Below are positions 1 to 7,718 of a stretch of DNA of 64,000 nt, piece after piece. This stretch comes from JAUIBE01 sp035267185 (GTDB lineage: Bacteria; Pseudomonadota; Gammaproteobacteria; Xanthomonadales; SZUA-36), in the NCBI GenBank assembly GCA_035267185.1, contig DATFLY010000097.1:1-64000 (forward strand), read 5' to 3'. The position numbers and the translations under genes were made by a program. Under the pieces are notes generated by a model. It did not search any database, was not told where the DNA came from, and saw nothing but the letters and a program-made list of their open reading frames with translations. The first letter of the stretch is position 1. The number at the start of each line of letters is the position of its first letter.

Positions 1-10
1 GCCAGGCCAT

Positions 11-76
11 AAAAAATGCCCTTCCCCGATAAATGAGAAGGCCATTTTTTTAAAACCTGGCGCGCCCGACAGGATT
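11..76 (-). repeat. truncated copy of tRNA-Arg 3' end plus hairpin
   Basis: Positions 58-76 repeat exactly the 19 bases at 251-269, which are the CCA end, acceptor 3' strand and part of the T arm of the tRNA-Arg downstream. Next to it, 11-47 forms an A-tract/hairpin/T-tract closely resembling the terminator at 198-244. The rest of the tRNA is absent; after position 76 the sequence diverges completely. Inference: decayed tandem tRNA copy or the scar of an integration event at the tRNA 3' end. Confidence 0.7.
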
Positions 77-197
77 ACTCCGCACGTCCATGTGCTACGC
101 CCTGCGGGCCGTCTCCCGATGGTCGACGTTCAAAATTGTTCCCGACAATTTTGTCGAACCCGGGGGCTCTCTCACTCTCGCCCAATTAAAAAAAAAG

Positions 198-244
198 AAA
201 AATGTCCTTCCCTGGTTGATGAGAAGGTCATTTTTCTTTTTTTT
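198..244. terminator. bidirectional intrinsic terminator of tRNA-Arg
   Basis: Arms AAAAATG-t-CCTTC (198-210) and GAAGG-t-CATTTTT (223-235) pair with a single internal mismatch around a 12-nt loop. T-runs lie on both sides, so it can stop transcripts in either direction. On the minus strand it lies just downstream of the tRNA. Confidence 0.8.
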
Positions 245-250
245 GGAAAT

Positions 251-327
251 TGGCGCGCCCGACAGGATTCGAACCTGTGACCTCTGCCTTCGGAGGGCAG
301 CACTCTATCCAGCTGAGCTACGGGCGC
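251..327 (-). tRNA. tRNA-Arg (anticodon CCG)
   Basis: Read on the minus strand, this folds as a complete cloverleaf: a 7-bp acceptor stem (GCGCCCG/CGGGCGC), a D arm, a 5-bp anticodon stem (CTGCC/GGCAG), the seven-base loop CTCCGAA with anticodon CCG, and a T loop TTCGAAT. The discriminator is G and the terminal CCA is encoded (251-253). It decodes the arginine codon CGG. A TACAAT box on the minus strand (336-341), nine bases upstream of the 5' end, is a plausible -10. Confidence 0.95.
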
Positions 328-354
328 TTGGTTAAATTGTACCGTGTTCTGAAT

Positions 355-396
355 CGTGGGTCCCGGACAACGCTACTCGCGTTTCCGGGATGACGT
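355..396. repeat. dispersed TCCCGGA hairpin repeat, copy 1
   Basis: The element begins cgtgggTCCCGGA and ends ttTCCGGGAtgacgt, so the ends are inverted copies of one heptamer. The same head and tail recur at 5524-5536 and 5683-5697, and the heptamer pair also bounds a hairpin at 5449-5490. This is a REP/MITE-like extragenic repeat, not coding. Confidence 0.6.
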
Positions 397-510
397 CGAA
401 GCGTCATACCCGGAGCTACGAGCGCATAAGAATTCGATCGGATAATTATAACTTTTCTGTTGCACCCGGACATTCACTTTGTGAATTCTGGCATGACGCG
501 TGCGCTTCAC

Positions 511-539
511 TTCCAGACACTCCCCGGCAGGGCTATAAT
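511..539 (+). promoter_or_regulatory. probable sigma-70 promoter of the cytochrome c gene
   Basis: A perfect TATAAT lies at 534-539. A weak -35 box, TTCCAG (511-516), is 17 bases upstream. The first downstream gene starts at 603, leaving a leader of about 55 bases. Confidence 0.55.
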
Positions 540-602
540 ACGCTCCGCTCAGGTCATTGCGCTTAGCGCCTGGTCTAACTTTTCTCGAATTCGGATACCG
601 GT

Positions 603-1142
603 ATGGCAGAAGACAAAACATTTATCCTCAATTTCAGCGCCATTATCCTGGGCCTGGTTATTTTCACGTTCGCAATCATTGTGCTTGCTATCAGGCTGGC
701 TGGTTCGTATGACCCGGCCGACAACCCGTCCCAGCTAACGACTCTTGAAGAACGTATTACGCCTGTGGCAGCGGTGAATACCGGTGACTATGTTGCCCCG
801 GCATCCGCTTCAGCCCCGGTCGCTTCTGCTCCTGCATCCACACCAGTTGCAAGCGATGCAGATGGCGAATTGCCAGCCGATGCTGTTGCAGCTGTCGATA
901 CAGGGGTTTCGGCCATCGATGGTGAAGAAGTCTATAACGGTATTTGTGCGGCCTGTCATAACGCCGGAGTTGCCGGTGCACCCGTGCCGGGTGGCACCAT
1001 GAACGAACGTGCCTCCAAGGGGCTTGATGCACTGGTTGCAAGTGCAATCAGCGGCATAGGAATCATGCCCGCCCGGGGTGGAAACCCTTCACTGACTGAC
1101 GAGCAGATCCGCGCCTCTGTTGAGTATATGCTCGAACAGTGA
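603..1142 (+). CDS. membrane-anchored cytochrome c (c5-like)
   Basis: A class I cytochrome c tethered to the periplasmic face of the inner membrane, so an electron carrier. Residues about 9-33 form a single hydrophobic anchor with no obvious cleavage site. An Ala/Pro/Ser-rich linker (about 65-100) follows, then one haem domain with the CAACH haem-binding motif (C115, C118, H119) and the likely axial Met in GIMPARGG near residue 156, a pattern typical of cytochrome c5. The length of 179 aa fits anchor plus linker plus a single haem domain. Its stop overlaps the GTG start of the next gene. The redox partner cannot be told from context. Confidence 0.85.
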   Translation: MAEDKTFILNFSAIILGLVIFTFAIIVLAIRLAGSYDPADNPSQLTTLEERITPVAAVNTGDYVAPASASAPVASAPASTPVASDADGELPADAVAAVDTGVSAIDGEEVYNGICAACHNAGVAGAPVPGGTMNERASKGLDALVASAISGIGIMPARGGNPSLTDEQIRASVEYMLEQ

Positions 1143-2908
1143 GATACCTGTCTGTAGCTGCTTTGGCCACCACCCTGGTGGCTTGCCAGCCGTCAGAGCA
1201 AAGCGAATCAGCAAAAACCTCAACGCACACAGATCAGTCTCCATCGCCGCACCCGGAGCTTTGTGAATCGCCCGCGACACCCATCGCAGAGATTCAGGGT
1301 CAGGGCTTTATCTCACCGCTGGAAAACCAGGAGGTCACAGCGCGGGGGGTTGTAACTCATGTTGTCCCCGGAAGTGGCCTGTTTATCCAGGCCGAACGTA
1401 CCCCGGATTTTGGCATTACCTCACATGGGCTCTATGTTGAATCCACCCGGCTTCCTGCGGATCTGGAGAGCGGAGAACTGCTCACCGTGCAGGGAACGAT
1501 CAGGGAGCTGGGGGAACACCAGGACACCATCACATCCATCAGCCTGATTGAACGCTATGCTGCATGTGGCCCTGTCGCTGAGCCACCGGAAATAGGTGCC
1601 AGGCTGCCTCTTTCACCTGAACAAAGAGAGGCATTTGAAGCCATGCGCGTGGTGCTGGTGCAGCCTCTCACCGTAACCGCTGTCCGTGACGTGAATGAGG
1701 GACAAATCACGCTCAGTGCGCTGGGACTGCTCAGGGCGCCCACTGAAGTGGCGTTGCCCGGCACGGCTGCACTTGATCACCAGCGCGACAACACGAGTTG
1801 GTCTCTGACAATTGAAAATGACGCCCTCAGCAATCTGGAACCTTATACAAGCATCCATGCCGGCGCGCAGGTCCGTGAAGTTTCCGGCATCCTGGGTCAC
1901 GATGGGAAACAATTCACTTTGCTTTCTGAAAATCAGCTTGATCATGAATCGCAGCCGTTGCCGGCGTTTGAGCCAGCCAGCGAAGAAGAAATAAGGATTG
2001 TCAGCTACAACCTGTATGAATACTTCAATGGGGACGGCAGAAACGGTGGGTTTCCGGGGGAACGCGGCGCAGAAACGCTTGAAGAGTTTGAAAGCCAATC
2101 CGCCAGAATTATTTCGGCAATTGAGCAGCTAAAGCCGGATGTGCTGGGGGTCATGGAACTGGAAAACGATGGTTTCGAGCCTGATAGCGCCATCGAACAT
2201 CTTCGGCGGTCGATTTCCGAAGCCATTGGAAGCGAGTTTGCAGTAGCAACGCCCCGGTCAGAGCAGGTCGGCACCGATGTCATCAACGTGGGACTCCTTT
2301 ATCGGCAGGATCGGCTGGAAGCAGTTGGACCAGCCCGGTTGCTTGAAAGCGGAAATTTTGGACCGCTGAACCGCGTGCCAATCGCCCAAGTTTTGCGTGA
2401 TCGCGCCTCTGATGAGCGTTTCGTAGTGGTGGTCAATCACCTCAAATCCAAAGGATGGTGCCCGGACTCCGGCAACAATACCGACCAGGGAGATGGGCAG
2501 GCATGCTGGAATGAAGCCCGGGTCGAAGGTGCGACCGAAACAGTCAACTGGGCCAGGGCCATCGCGAAGAGCGCCAACACCGATCACTATCTTCTGATCG
2601 GAGATTTCAATGCGTACCGCATGGAGGACCCGGTGCGGGCCATAGAAACTGCCGGGCTGATTGAGCTGGCTGCCTATCACAACCCGAATGAACCTCAGTT
2701 CAGCTATATCTTCAGGGGAGCAGCTGGCACCCTGGATTATGCTTTTGGCAGCGAATCACTGGCAGCAAAAAGCACGCGCGGTTTCATCTGGAACATCAAT
2801 TCAATCTATCCATATTCTTCGCGCCCCTCAAAACCCTGGCTACGATCTTCAGATCACGACCCTGTGGTTGTTGATCTGTTGTTCACCCAGTCAGAAACCC
2901 CTGACTGA
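1139..2908 (+). CDS. lipoprotein extracellular nuclease (endonuclease/exonuclease/phosphatase family)
   Basis: Starts at a GTG that overlaps the cytochrome stop codon. The N-terminus is a lipoprotein signal with lipobox LVAC (C16). Residues about 30-280 look like an OB-fold (nucleic-acid binding) region. From about residue 285 there is a metal-dependent EEP fold, with SYNLYEYF, DVLGVMELEN (catalytic Glu), NHLKSKG, LIGDFNAYR and the C-terminal SSDHDPV motif. The layout matches ExeM/NucH-like secreted nucleases that degrade extracellular DNA; phosphodiesterase activity on other substrates is possible. The 589-aa length is within the family range. Its 3' end overlaps the convergent acpH by 55 bases. 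Confidence 0.82.
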   Translation: MRYLSVAALATTLVACQPSEQSESAKTSTHTDQSPSPHPELCESPATPIAEIQGQGFISPLENQEVTARGVVTHVVPGSGLFIQAERTPDFGITSHGLYVESTRLPADLESGELLTVQGTIRELGEHQDTITSISLIERYAACGPVAEPPEIGARLPLSPEQREAFEAMRVVLVQPLTVTAVRDVNEGQITLSALGLLRAPTEVALPGTAALDHQRDNTSWSLTIENDALSNLEPYTSIHAGAQVREVSGILGHDGKQFTLLSENQLDHESQPLPAFEPASEEEIRIVSYNLYEYFNGDGRNGGFPGERGAETLEEFESQSARIISAIEQLKPDVLGVMELENDGFEPDSAIEHLRRSISEAIGSEFAVATPRSEQVGTDVINVGLLYRQDRLEAVGPARLLESGNFGPLNRVPIAQVLRDRASDERFVVVVNHLKSKGWCPDSGNNTDQGDGQACWNEARVEGATETVNWARAIAKSANTDHYLLIGDFNAYRMEDPVRAIETAGLIELAAYHNPNEPQFSYIFRGAAGTLDYAFGSESLAAKSTRGFIWNINSIYPYSSRPSKPWLRSSDHDPVVVDLLFTQSETPD

Positions 2909-3459
2909 ATGGCCGGGTAGGCCAGGTCAAAGCACACCGCGAACGCCGGTTTCAGCTCCTCCCAGATTTCGCTGGTTCGATGCAGTGGGTTGGGCCTCAG
3001 AAAACGTCTTCCGATACCACTGATGCTTCGTAACACCTGTTCATCATTCCGATAAGCAGCGAACAAACCGCGTCGGTCTGCATAATTCATGAAAGACTTC
3101 AGTCGCTTTGGAATCAATGCCTCGTTGCGCCCGATCAACTCGCGAATCTCGATATCGAATTCTTCAAGCGTCATTGGCGAATACTGATCCCATCGCATTG
3201 CCAGCTCATGATCGAGGCCGAGGTCAATAATGATTCCTGCATACCTTCTGAACGGCTTGCGAATCAGGCCTCTGAGGGTGACCACCGCTTCATGCTTGTC
3301 GATGCTGGAGTCGATATATCGATGCAGAAGGATGCCATCCTGAACTGATTGCGGGTACTTTCGAAGTGCCCGTCGACCGCGCGTGAAATCGCCCAGCAAG
3401 GCGCCGAGCCTCAGACCATCGTCGTCACCGGCCAGCTGCAGGTGGGCCAGGAAATTCAT
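2854..3459 (-). CDS. acpH: acyl carrier protein phosphodiesterase (AcpH, DUF479)
   Basis: The protein opens MNFLAHLQLAG, then GALLGDFTRG, GILLHRYIDSSID and DLGLDHELAMRW, the family's conserved metal-binding and active-site blocks. AcpH removes 4'-phosphopantetheine from holo-acyl carrier protein in the cytoplasm. The 201-aa length is close to the E. coli enzyme (193 aa). It is transcribed convergently with the nuclease, with a 55-base coding overlap, and divergently from the alpha/beta hydrolase that starts 69 bases away. Confidence 0.85.
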   Translation of the reverse strand: MNFLAHLQLAGDDDGLRLGALLGDFTRGRRALRKYPQSVQDGILLHRYIDSSIDKHEAVVTLRGLIRKPFRRYAGIIIDLGLDHELAMRWDQYSPMTLEEFDIEIRELIGRNEALIPKRLKSFMNYADRRGLFAAYRNDEQVLRSISGIGRRFLRPNPLHRTSEIWEELKPAFAVCFDLAYPAIQSGVSDWVNNRSTTTGS

Positions 3460-3528
3460 CCGCCAAGCCTAACAGATAGCGTCCGTACTGCGGTATCATT
3501 CCCGCTTTGCAAACAGCCGCAGCGAGCC

Positions 3529-4212
3529 ATGAATCAGGCAGAACCAGCCGACCACAGCAAACCGTTTCCGCAGGAGCGCGAAGAATTTATTTTGCGCGGC
3601 CCCGCCGGCAACCTTGAATGCATCGCGGATGTTCCGGAAGAGCAGGAACTACCGGCAACAATTGTAATTTGTCACCCACATCCTGAGCATGGCGGCACCA
3701 TGCACAACAAGGTTGTCACCATACTCGAGCGATCCATGCGTGAGCTTGGTCTTAGAACGGTGTTGTTTAATTTTCGGGGCGTTGGGAACAGCGAAGGTAC
3801 ATTTGATGATGGTTACGGTGAAACTGATGACTTGTTTTCAGTCATCGAGTGGGTTCGCAGGGTCAGGCCGGACGATGCTCTCTGGCTTGGCGGATTCTCA
3901 TTTGGCTCTTTTGTTGCCCTGAAAGCGGCCCAGAATATTCAACTGGGGCAATTGATTTCGATCGCACCACCGGTCGACCGTTACGGTTTCGCGGAGTTGG
4001 AACATCCCAATTGCCCCTGGCTGATTGTGCAGGGAGACGAAGATGAAATTGTCAGTTTTGATGCCGTCCAGCTCTGGGCGAATGCATTGAAGCCAGCTCC
4101 CGAATTCATAGCCATGGAACGAACGGGACATTTCTTCCACCGCCGCCTGATGGATCTGCGCGGCCTTCTGAAAAATGGTGTCCGTGACCAACTCCCTGGC
4201 GCCTCCTCTTGA
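3529..4212 (+). CDS. alpha/beta hydrolase (YfhR/KANL3-like, DUF2920-type)
   Basis: A cytoplasmic alpha/beta hydrolase of 227 aa. It shows CHPHPEHGGTMHNKV after the first strand, FRGVGNSEG, the nucleophile elbow GGFSFGSFVAL, an acidic loop QGDEDEIV and a late His in RTGHFFHRR, giving a Ser-Asp-His triad. The CHPHP...MxNKV pattern marks the family of small bacterial hydrolases of unknown substrate. The reading frame stays open to 3349, but the ATG at 3529 is preferred: it lies beyond the divergent acpH gene and gives a standard N-terminus. It overlaps zapE by 38 bases. Confidence 0.75.
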   Translation: MNQAEPADHSKPFPQEREEFILRGPAGNLECIADVPEEQELPATIVICHPHPEHGGTMHNKVVTILERSMRELGLRTVLFNFRGVGNSEGTFDDGYGETDDLFSVIEWVRRVRPDDALWLGGFSFGSFVALKAAQNIQLGQLISIAPPVDRYGFAELEHPNCPWLIVQGDEDEIVSFDAVQLWANALKPAPEFIAMERTGHFFHRRLMDLRGLLKNGVRDQLPGASS

Positions 4213-5290
4213 AGCCTACCTTGCATTAGTTCGAAGCGGCCAGTTCAGCGCTGACCCGGAACAACGCAAGGCAGTCGATGCGCTTGATCGGCTCTGGCAT
4301 CAAATTCAGAGCGAAAGGCCGGGTGCTCAGGGGATTCAACGCTTATTCAGGCGCATCACCCCCTCGCACCAGAACAAGGTCCAGGGAATTTACCTGTGGG
4401 GCGGCGTTGGGCGGGGTAAAACCTGGTTGATGGATCTGTTCTTCGAGTCCCTGCCCGTCAGGAAAAAACGGCGTATTCATTTTCACCGGTTCATGCAACG
4501 CATCCATGAAGAACTCAGGCTTCAGGCCGACCTTGATAATCCTCTTCCCAGGGTCGCTGAAAAATGGTCTGAACAGATTCGTCTGCTTTGCCTTGACGAA
4601 TTTTTTGTCGCAGACATTGGCGATGCAATGTTACTTTCCGGCCTGCTGGAAGCCTTGTTTGAAAAGGGCGTGACACTTGTAACCACTTCAAATTCACCAC
4701 CTGGCGATCTCTACAGGGATGGTCTGCAAAGGGCGAAATTCCTGCCGGCAATTGCGCTCCTTGAAAACAACTGTGAAGTCATCCAGGTCGGGGGCGAAAC
4801 TGACTACAGATTGCGAATACTCGAACAATCGACCACCTATCGCCATCCGCTCAGTGAGTCTGCGGAAGCCGACATAGAAAAAAATTATGAACAAATCTCC
4901 TGCGGAAGTGATCTCAAACCGAGATTGACCGTAAATGGCCGCCCCCTGAATGCAAAACGCCGTTCAGACGGGGTTGCATGGTTTGACTTCAAAACCCTGT
5001 GTGACGGGCCACGTGGAAGCGCAGATTACATCGAACTGGCGCGCTCCTTTAACACGATCCTGATATCTAAAATCACCGTGATGGGAAAAAACGATGCCGA
5101 CATTGCCAGACGTTTTGTCACCATGATTGATGAATTCTACGACCGCAACGTTAAATTGCTGGTGACTGCCGAATCAGGAATCAATGATCTGTATACCGGA
5201 AAACGACTCGATTTCGAATTCCAGCGCACCGCCAGTCGCCTGACGGAAATGCAGTCTCACGATTATCTCGCCCGCCCGCATCTTTCATGA
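4175..5290 (+). CDS. zapE: cell division ATPase ZapE (AFG1-like)
   Basis: AAA+ P-loop ATPase of the AFG1/ZapE family. The Walker A is LWGGVGRGKTWLMD (about residues 71-84), Walker B is LLCLDEFFVADIGDAM, and VTTSNSPPGDLY is the sensor 1 region. ZapE acts at the septum late in division in E. coli and destabilises FtsZ polymers. The 371-aa length matches (E. coli 375). It starts inside the hydrolase gene (38-base overlap); a GTG at 4181 is an alternative start. The stop codon lies inside the first unit of a palindromic repeat cluster. Confidence 0.9.
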   Translation: MVSVTNSLAPPLEAYLALVRSGQFSADPEQRKAVDALDRLWHQIQSERPGAQGIQRLFRRITPSHQNKVQGIYLWGGVGRGKTWLMDLFFESLPVRKKRRIHFHRFMQRIHEELRLQADLDNPLPRVAEKWSEQIRLLCLDEFFVADIGDAMLLSGLLEALFEKGVTLVTTSNSPPGDLYRDGLQRAKFLPAIALLENNCEVIQVGGETDYRLRILEQSTTYRHPLSESAEADIEKNYEQISCGSDLKPRLTVNGRPLNAKRRSDGVAWFDFKTLCDGPRGSADYIELARSFNTILISKITVMGKNDADIARRFVTMIDEFYDRNVKLLVTAESGINDLYTGKRLDFEFQRTASRLTEMQSHDYLARPHLS

Positions 5291-5440
5291 GCGAGATCGG
5301 GCATCCTGCCCGACTCGCATCTCACCATCGAAAAACGTGGTTTTCAATGGTTCGCGGGCTTCGCCCGTTGGCACATCCATGTGCCAGGGGTCATGAGCGA
5401 GATCAGGCATCCTGCCCGACTTGCATCTCTCCATCGAAAA
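5287..5440. repeat. REP/BIME-like palindromic repeat cluster
   Basis: A 48-base unit at 5287-5334 recurs at 5393-5440 with four differences. Each copy holds a hairpin (GCGAG..CGGGCA tcc TGCCCG..CTCGC in copy 1). Between the copies are two more hairpins, CGGGC ttc GCCCG (5355-5367) and the perfect GGCACAT cc ATGTGCC (5370-5385). Such alternating palindromes just after a stop codon are typical of extragenic palindromic repeats that protect or end mRNA. Confidence 0.7.
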
Positions 5441-5448
5441 TACCCGTC

Positions 5449-5697
5449 GTCCCGGAAGCATTTTGGCAAAGCCAAGATGCTATCCGGGATCCACAAAGCA
5501 AAGCACCAACCTCCACGAGAGACCGTGGGTCCCGGATAATCCTACGCACGGGCTGCGGCACTTAGCCAGCGCTTCTTTTGCTTGGCAAAAATCGCACTGT
5601 CTGCGCTGCCTGCCCTGCGGTTCCACTCGGCCACTTCTTGGCCTTTGGCCAAACCGTAACCTCGATTCCACCTGCGCTCGGATTTCCGGGATGACGT
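5449..5697. repeat. dispersed TCCCGGA hairpin repeats, copies 2 and 3
   Basis: Copy 2 (5449-5490) is a long hairpin with arms CCCGGA-AGCAT-TTGGC and GCCAA-ATGCT-TCCGGG. Copy 3 has the head cgtgggTCCCGGA (5524-5536) and tail ttTCCGGGAtgacgt (5683-5697) of the element at 355-396, with about 130 extra bases between. No convincing coding frame is present here. Confidence 0.55.
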
Positions 5698-5766
5698 TAG
5701 GGGCGCCTATTCGGCGTTCCGGAATCAAGTGAGGGGAAACCTTAAATATTTCGTTGTATTGAGTCA

Positions 5767-5970
5767 GGACCCTGAATTTGGGTGTTCGGGGAAGCAAATT
5801 CCAGTTCAGAATTTTCAAAATTCGGCATTAGGCGTGCAGGTAATAGCCTTAGCTATTGCCAAGCGACTAAGGTCGGAATTCGGGAATTCTGGACGGAAGA
5901 TGCGACTCGAAGACCCAATTTCAGGGTCCCAAATAAGTGAAAGGGCCGGTAAGGGGTCAACCGGCCCTTT
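5767..5970. other. structured inverted-repeat element, possible non-coding RNA
   Basis: The arm at 5767-5788 pairs with 5908-5929 over 22 positions with only two mismatches, closing a region of about 163 bases. Inside are GAATTTTcAAAATTC (about 5809-5823) and GGTAATAGC...GCTATTGCC (about 5839-5860). Eleven bases further on is a perfect 11-bp stem AAAGGGCCGGT/ACCGGCCCTTT (5940-5950 and 5960-5970). No open frame here looks like a protein. It could be a structured RNA ending in the last hairpin, or a MITE-like element. I see nothing else identifiable from 5971 to 6140. Confidence 0.45.
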
Positions 5971-6143
5971 CGTGAGACCTAGTGCAAGGGGAACACCTGG
6001 TCTCGGAACGAGATCGTCGTAAGGGGGAACGACAATCCCGATCTGATCAATTTTCAATAAGGGATGTTAGTAAAGAATGCCCAATCCCCTACGTACATCA
6101 TAGCCCACAATGACACATTTCGCAAAGTGTTAATTATTCAGGC

Positions 6144-6947
6144 TTATTGACGCCTGAGTTGGTCGACTGAAAACGTTGCCGTCTCTCCTTCTGGTGTTCG
6201 CACCGGCTGCCCCTCTGGTGGTCCAAAAGCAAGGCCGTAAACCACCTCGAAGCTGACCGAAACTTCCTCGTTCTCCATGCCTGGCAGCTGTATTTCAGCA
6301 AACCCCGCGCCCCCCGTAACTGCAAGTTCAGCATTCATTTGTTCCGCACCAGGATAATTTAACGTGATGAACTCGCAGTCCATTACCGGCTCCGTAAAAC
6401 CGGTCGATACCAACAGGTCTCCGACATCCTGCAGATCCGGCATGTAGATAGGGACTTGAAGTCCTCCACCGTTTTTCGTCAGGCCGTGAAGCTCCTGCAA
6501 ACTTGACGGACCAGGAACAGAAAACAGAAACATCCCCCCGGGACGTAATATACGCCTGACTTCATTCATTGCCTGTTCAAAATCACCCGCCCACTGAAGT
6601 GCAAGATTCGAATAAACCAGGTCAGCGCTGCGGGCAGCCATGGGAAGATGGGTGAGATCTGCCTGAACCTCAAACATGATGAGCCCGCCGCCATCTGCAT
6701 TTCTGGTCTCGACCAGCATGTTCCTGGAGATATCCAGGCAGATGATGTCTGCCTCTGAAAACCTGGCGCCAAGAGCCCTTGACGCCCGTCCGGTTCCGCA
6801 CCCAAGGTCAACGATGGTGCCGGGTTGCCTGCGAACAAACGAAGCACGCTCAACCAACCGGTCATTCACTTCCTGCTCAAGCGCAGCGTGCCGCTCGTAA
6901 TGCGGAGCACACTGGTCAAATCGCTTCTCAATCTCTCTGGTATTCAC
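6144..6947 (-). CDS. bioC: malonyl-ACP O-methyltransferase BioC
   Basis: SAM-dependent class I methyltransferase. Motif I VDLGCGTG is at residues 46-53, followed by the acidic loop CLDISRNML and LVYSNLALQWAGDF; the family opening KRFDQCAPHYERHA is also present. BioC methylates the malonyl group so that it can enter fatty acid synthesis as the pimelate precursor of biotin. The 267-aa length is normal. It is divergent from comF, with 48 bases between the chosen starts. A bio/comF neighbourhood is common in gammaproteobacteria, but the other bio genes are not in this window. Confidence 0.88.
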   Translation of the reverse strand: MNTREIEKRFDQCAPHYERHAALEQEVNDRLVERASFVRRQPGTIVDLGCGTGRASRALGARFSEADIICLDISRNMLVETRNADGGGLIMFEVQADLTHLPMAARSADLVYSNLALQWAGDFEQAMNEVRRILRPGGMFLFSVPGPSSLQELHGLTKNGGGLQVPIYMPDLQDVGDLLVSTGFTEPVMDCEFITLNYPGAEQMNAELAVTGGAGFAEIQLPGMENEEVSVSFEVVYGLAFGPPEGQPVRTPEGETATFSVDQLRRQ

Positions 6948-6995
6948 GCAATTATCCTACAGGTCAGGACGTCAGCATGTGACACCCTTCAGAAG

Positions 6996-7715
6996 GTGGG
7001 CATCGCAAACCTGATCAACAAGCTCCTGCCGGGAATTTGTGTGCTGTGTCGCTTTCCCTCAAACACAACGCTGTGCGAAGGTTGCGACGCCGACCTCCCC
7101 GGCATTGGGGAAGCCTGCAGCATTTGCGGGATTCCCCTTGATCCGTTGTGGGCAGCTGTCGGTCAACTCAGCCATGAATCGAGGTGTTGTGGCGCATGTA
7201 TTCGAAACCCGCCTCCTTTCGAAAGTACGGTGGCCGCATTGCAATATTCCTTCCCGGTCACCGTTCTGGTGCAGGGATTCAAATTCAGGAGAAATTTTGC
7301 CTGCGGAACCGTGCTGGCAGAAAAGCTGGTGCAAGCTGCCCAAAAAAACCTCGATGACGGCCGCAGGCTTCCGGATTTACTGGTGCCTGTCCCGCTTCAT
7401 CGTGCAAGACAGTTCTTACGGGTTTTCAACCAGGCTGAAGTCCTGGCACATGAGCTGGGCAAGGCGCTTGAAGTCCCAGTGGCCGCAAACAGGCTACGAA
7501 GAAACAGGCGAACCCATCCTCAACCCGGACTAACAGCCATCGAACGCCGCAAAAATATCTCGGGAGCATTTACAGCACGCCCGATGAAAGCCACCCACGT
7601 GGGGTTGGTGGACGATGTCATGACAACCGGATCGACGATTACCGAATGCGCAAAAGCGCTCAGGCAGGTGGGAGTGAGCTCAGTCTCAGTCTGGATCGCT
7701 GCCCGTGCCGGCTAG
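6996..7715 (+). CDS. comF: ComF family phosphoribosyltransferase-like protein
   Basis: The N-terminus has paired cysteines (CVLC, LCEGC, CSICG, CCGAC within about the first 70 residues), a probable zinc site. The C-terminus has the type I phosphoribosyltransferase PRPP loop VGLVDDVMTTGST (about residues 202-214). ComF/GntX proteins are linked to DNA uptake and use of imported DNA; the reaction is not settled. The frame is open back to 6825 inside bioC, but GTG at 6996 gives a 239-aa protein of usual size that does not overlap bioC. No strong ribosome site marks the start, so it is uncertain by a few codons. Confidence 0.82.
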   Translation: MGIANLINKLLPGICVLCRFPSNTTLCEGCDADLPGIGEACSICGIPLDPLWAAVGQLSHESRCCGACIRNPPPFESTVAALQYSFPVTVLVQGFKFRRNFACGTVLAEKLVQAAQKNLDDGRRLPDLLVPVPLHRARQFLRVFNQAEVLAHELGKALEVPVAANRLRRNRRTHPQPGLTAIERRKNISGAFTARPMKATHVGLVDDVMTTGSTITECAKALRQVGVSSVSVWIAARAG

Positions 7716-7718
7716 GCA

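Noticed and set aside
5287..5440. CRISPR array
   Set aside because: Only two imperfect repeat units with a palindromic, non-unique spacer; no cas genes.
5729..6057. small open frames on both strands in the zapE-bioC gap
   Set aside because: They follow the inverted repeats and have no ribosome site or recognisable protein pattern.
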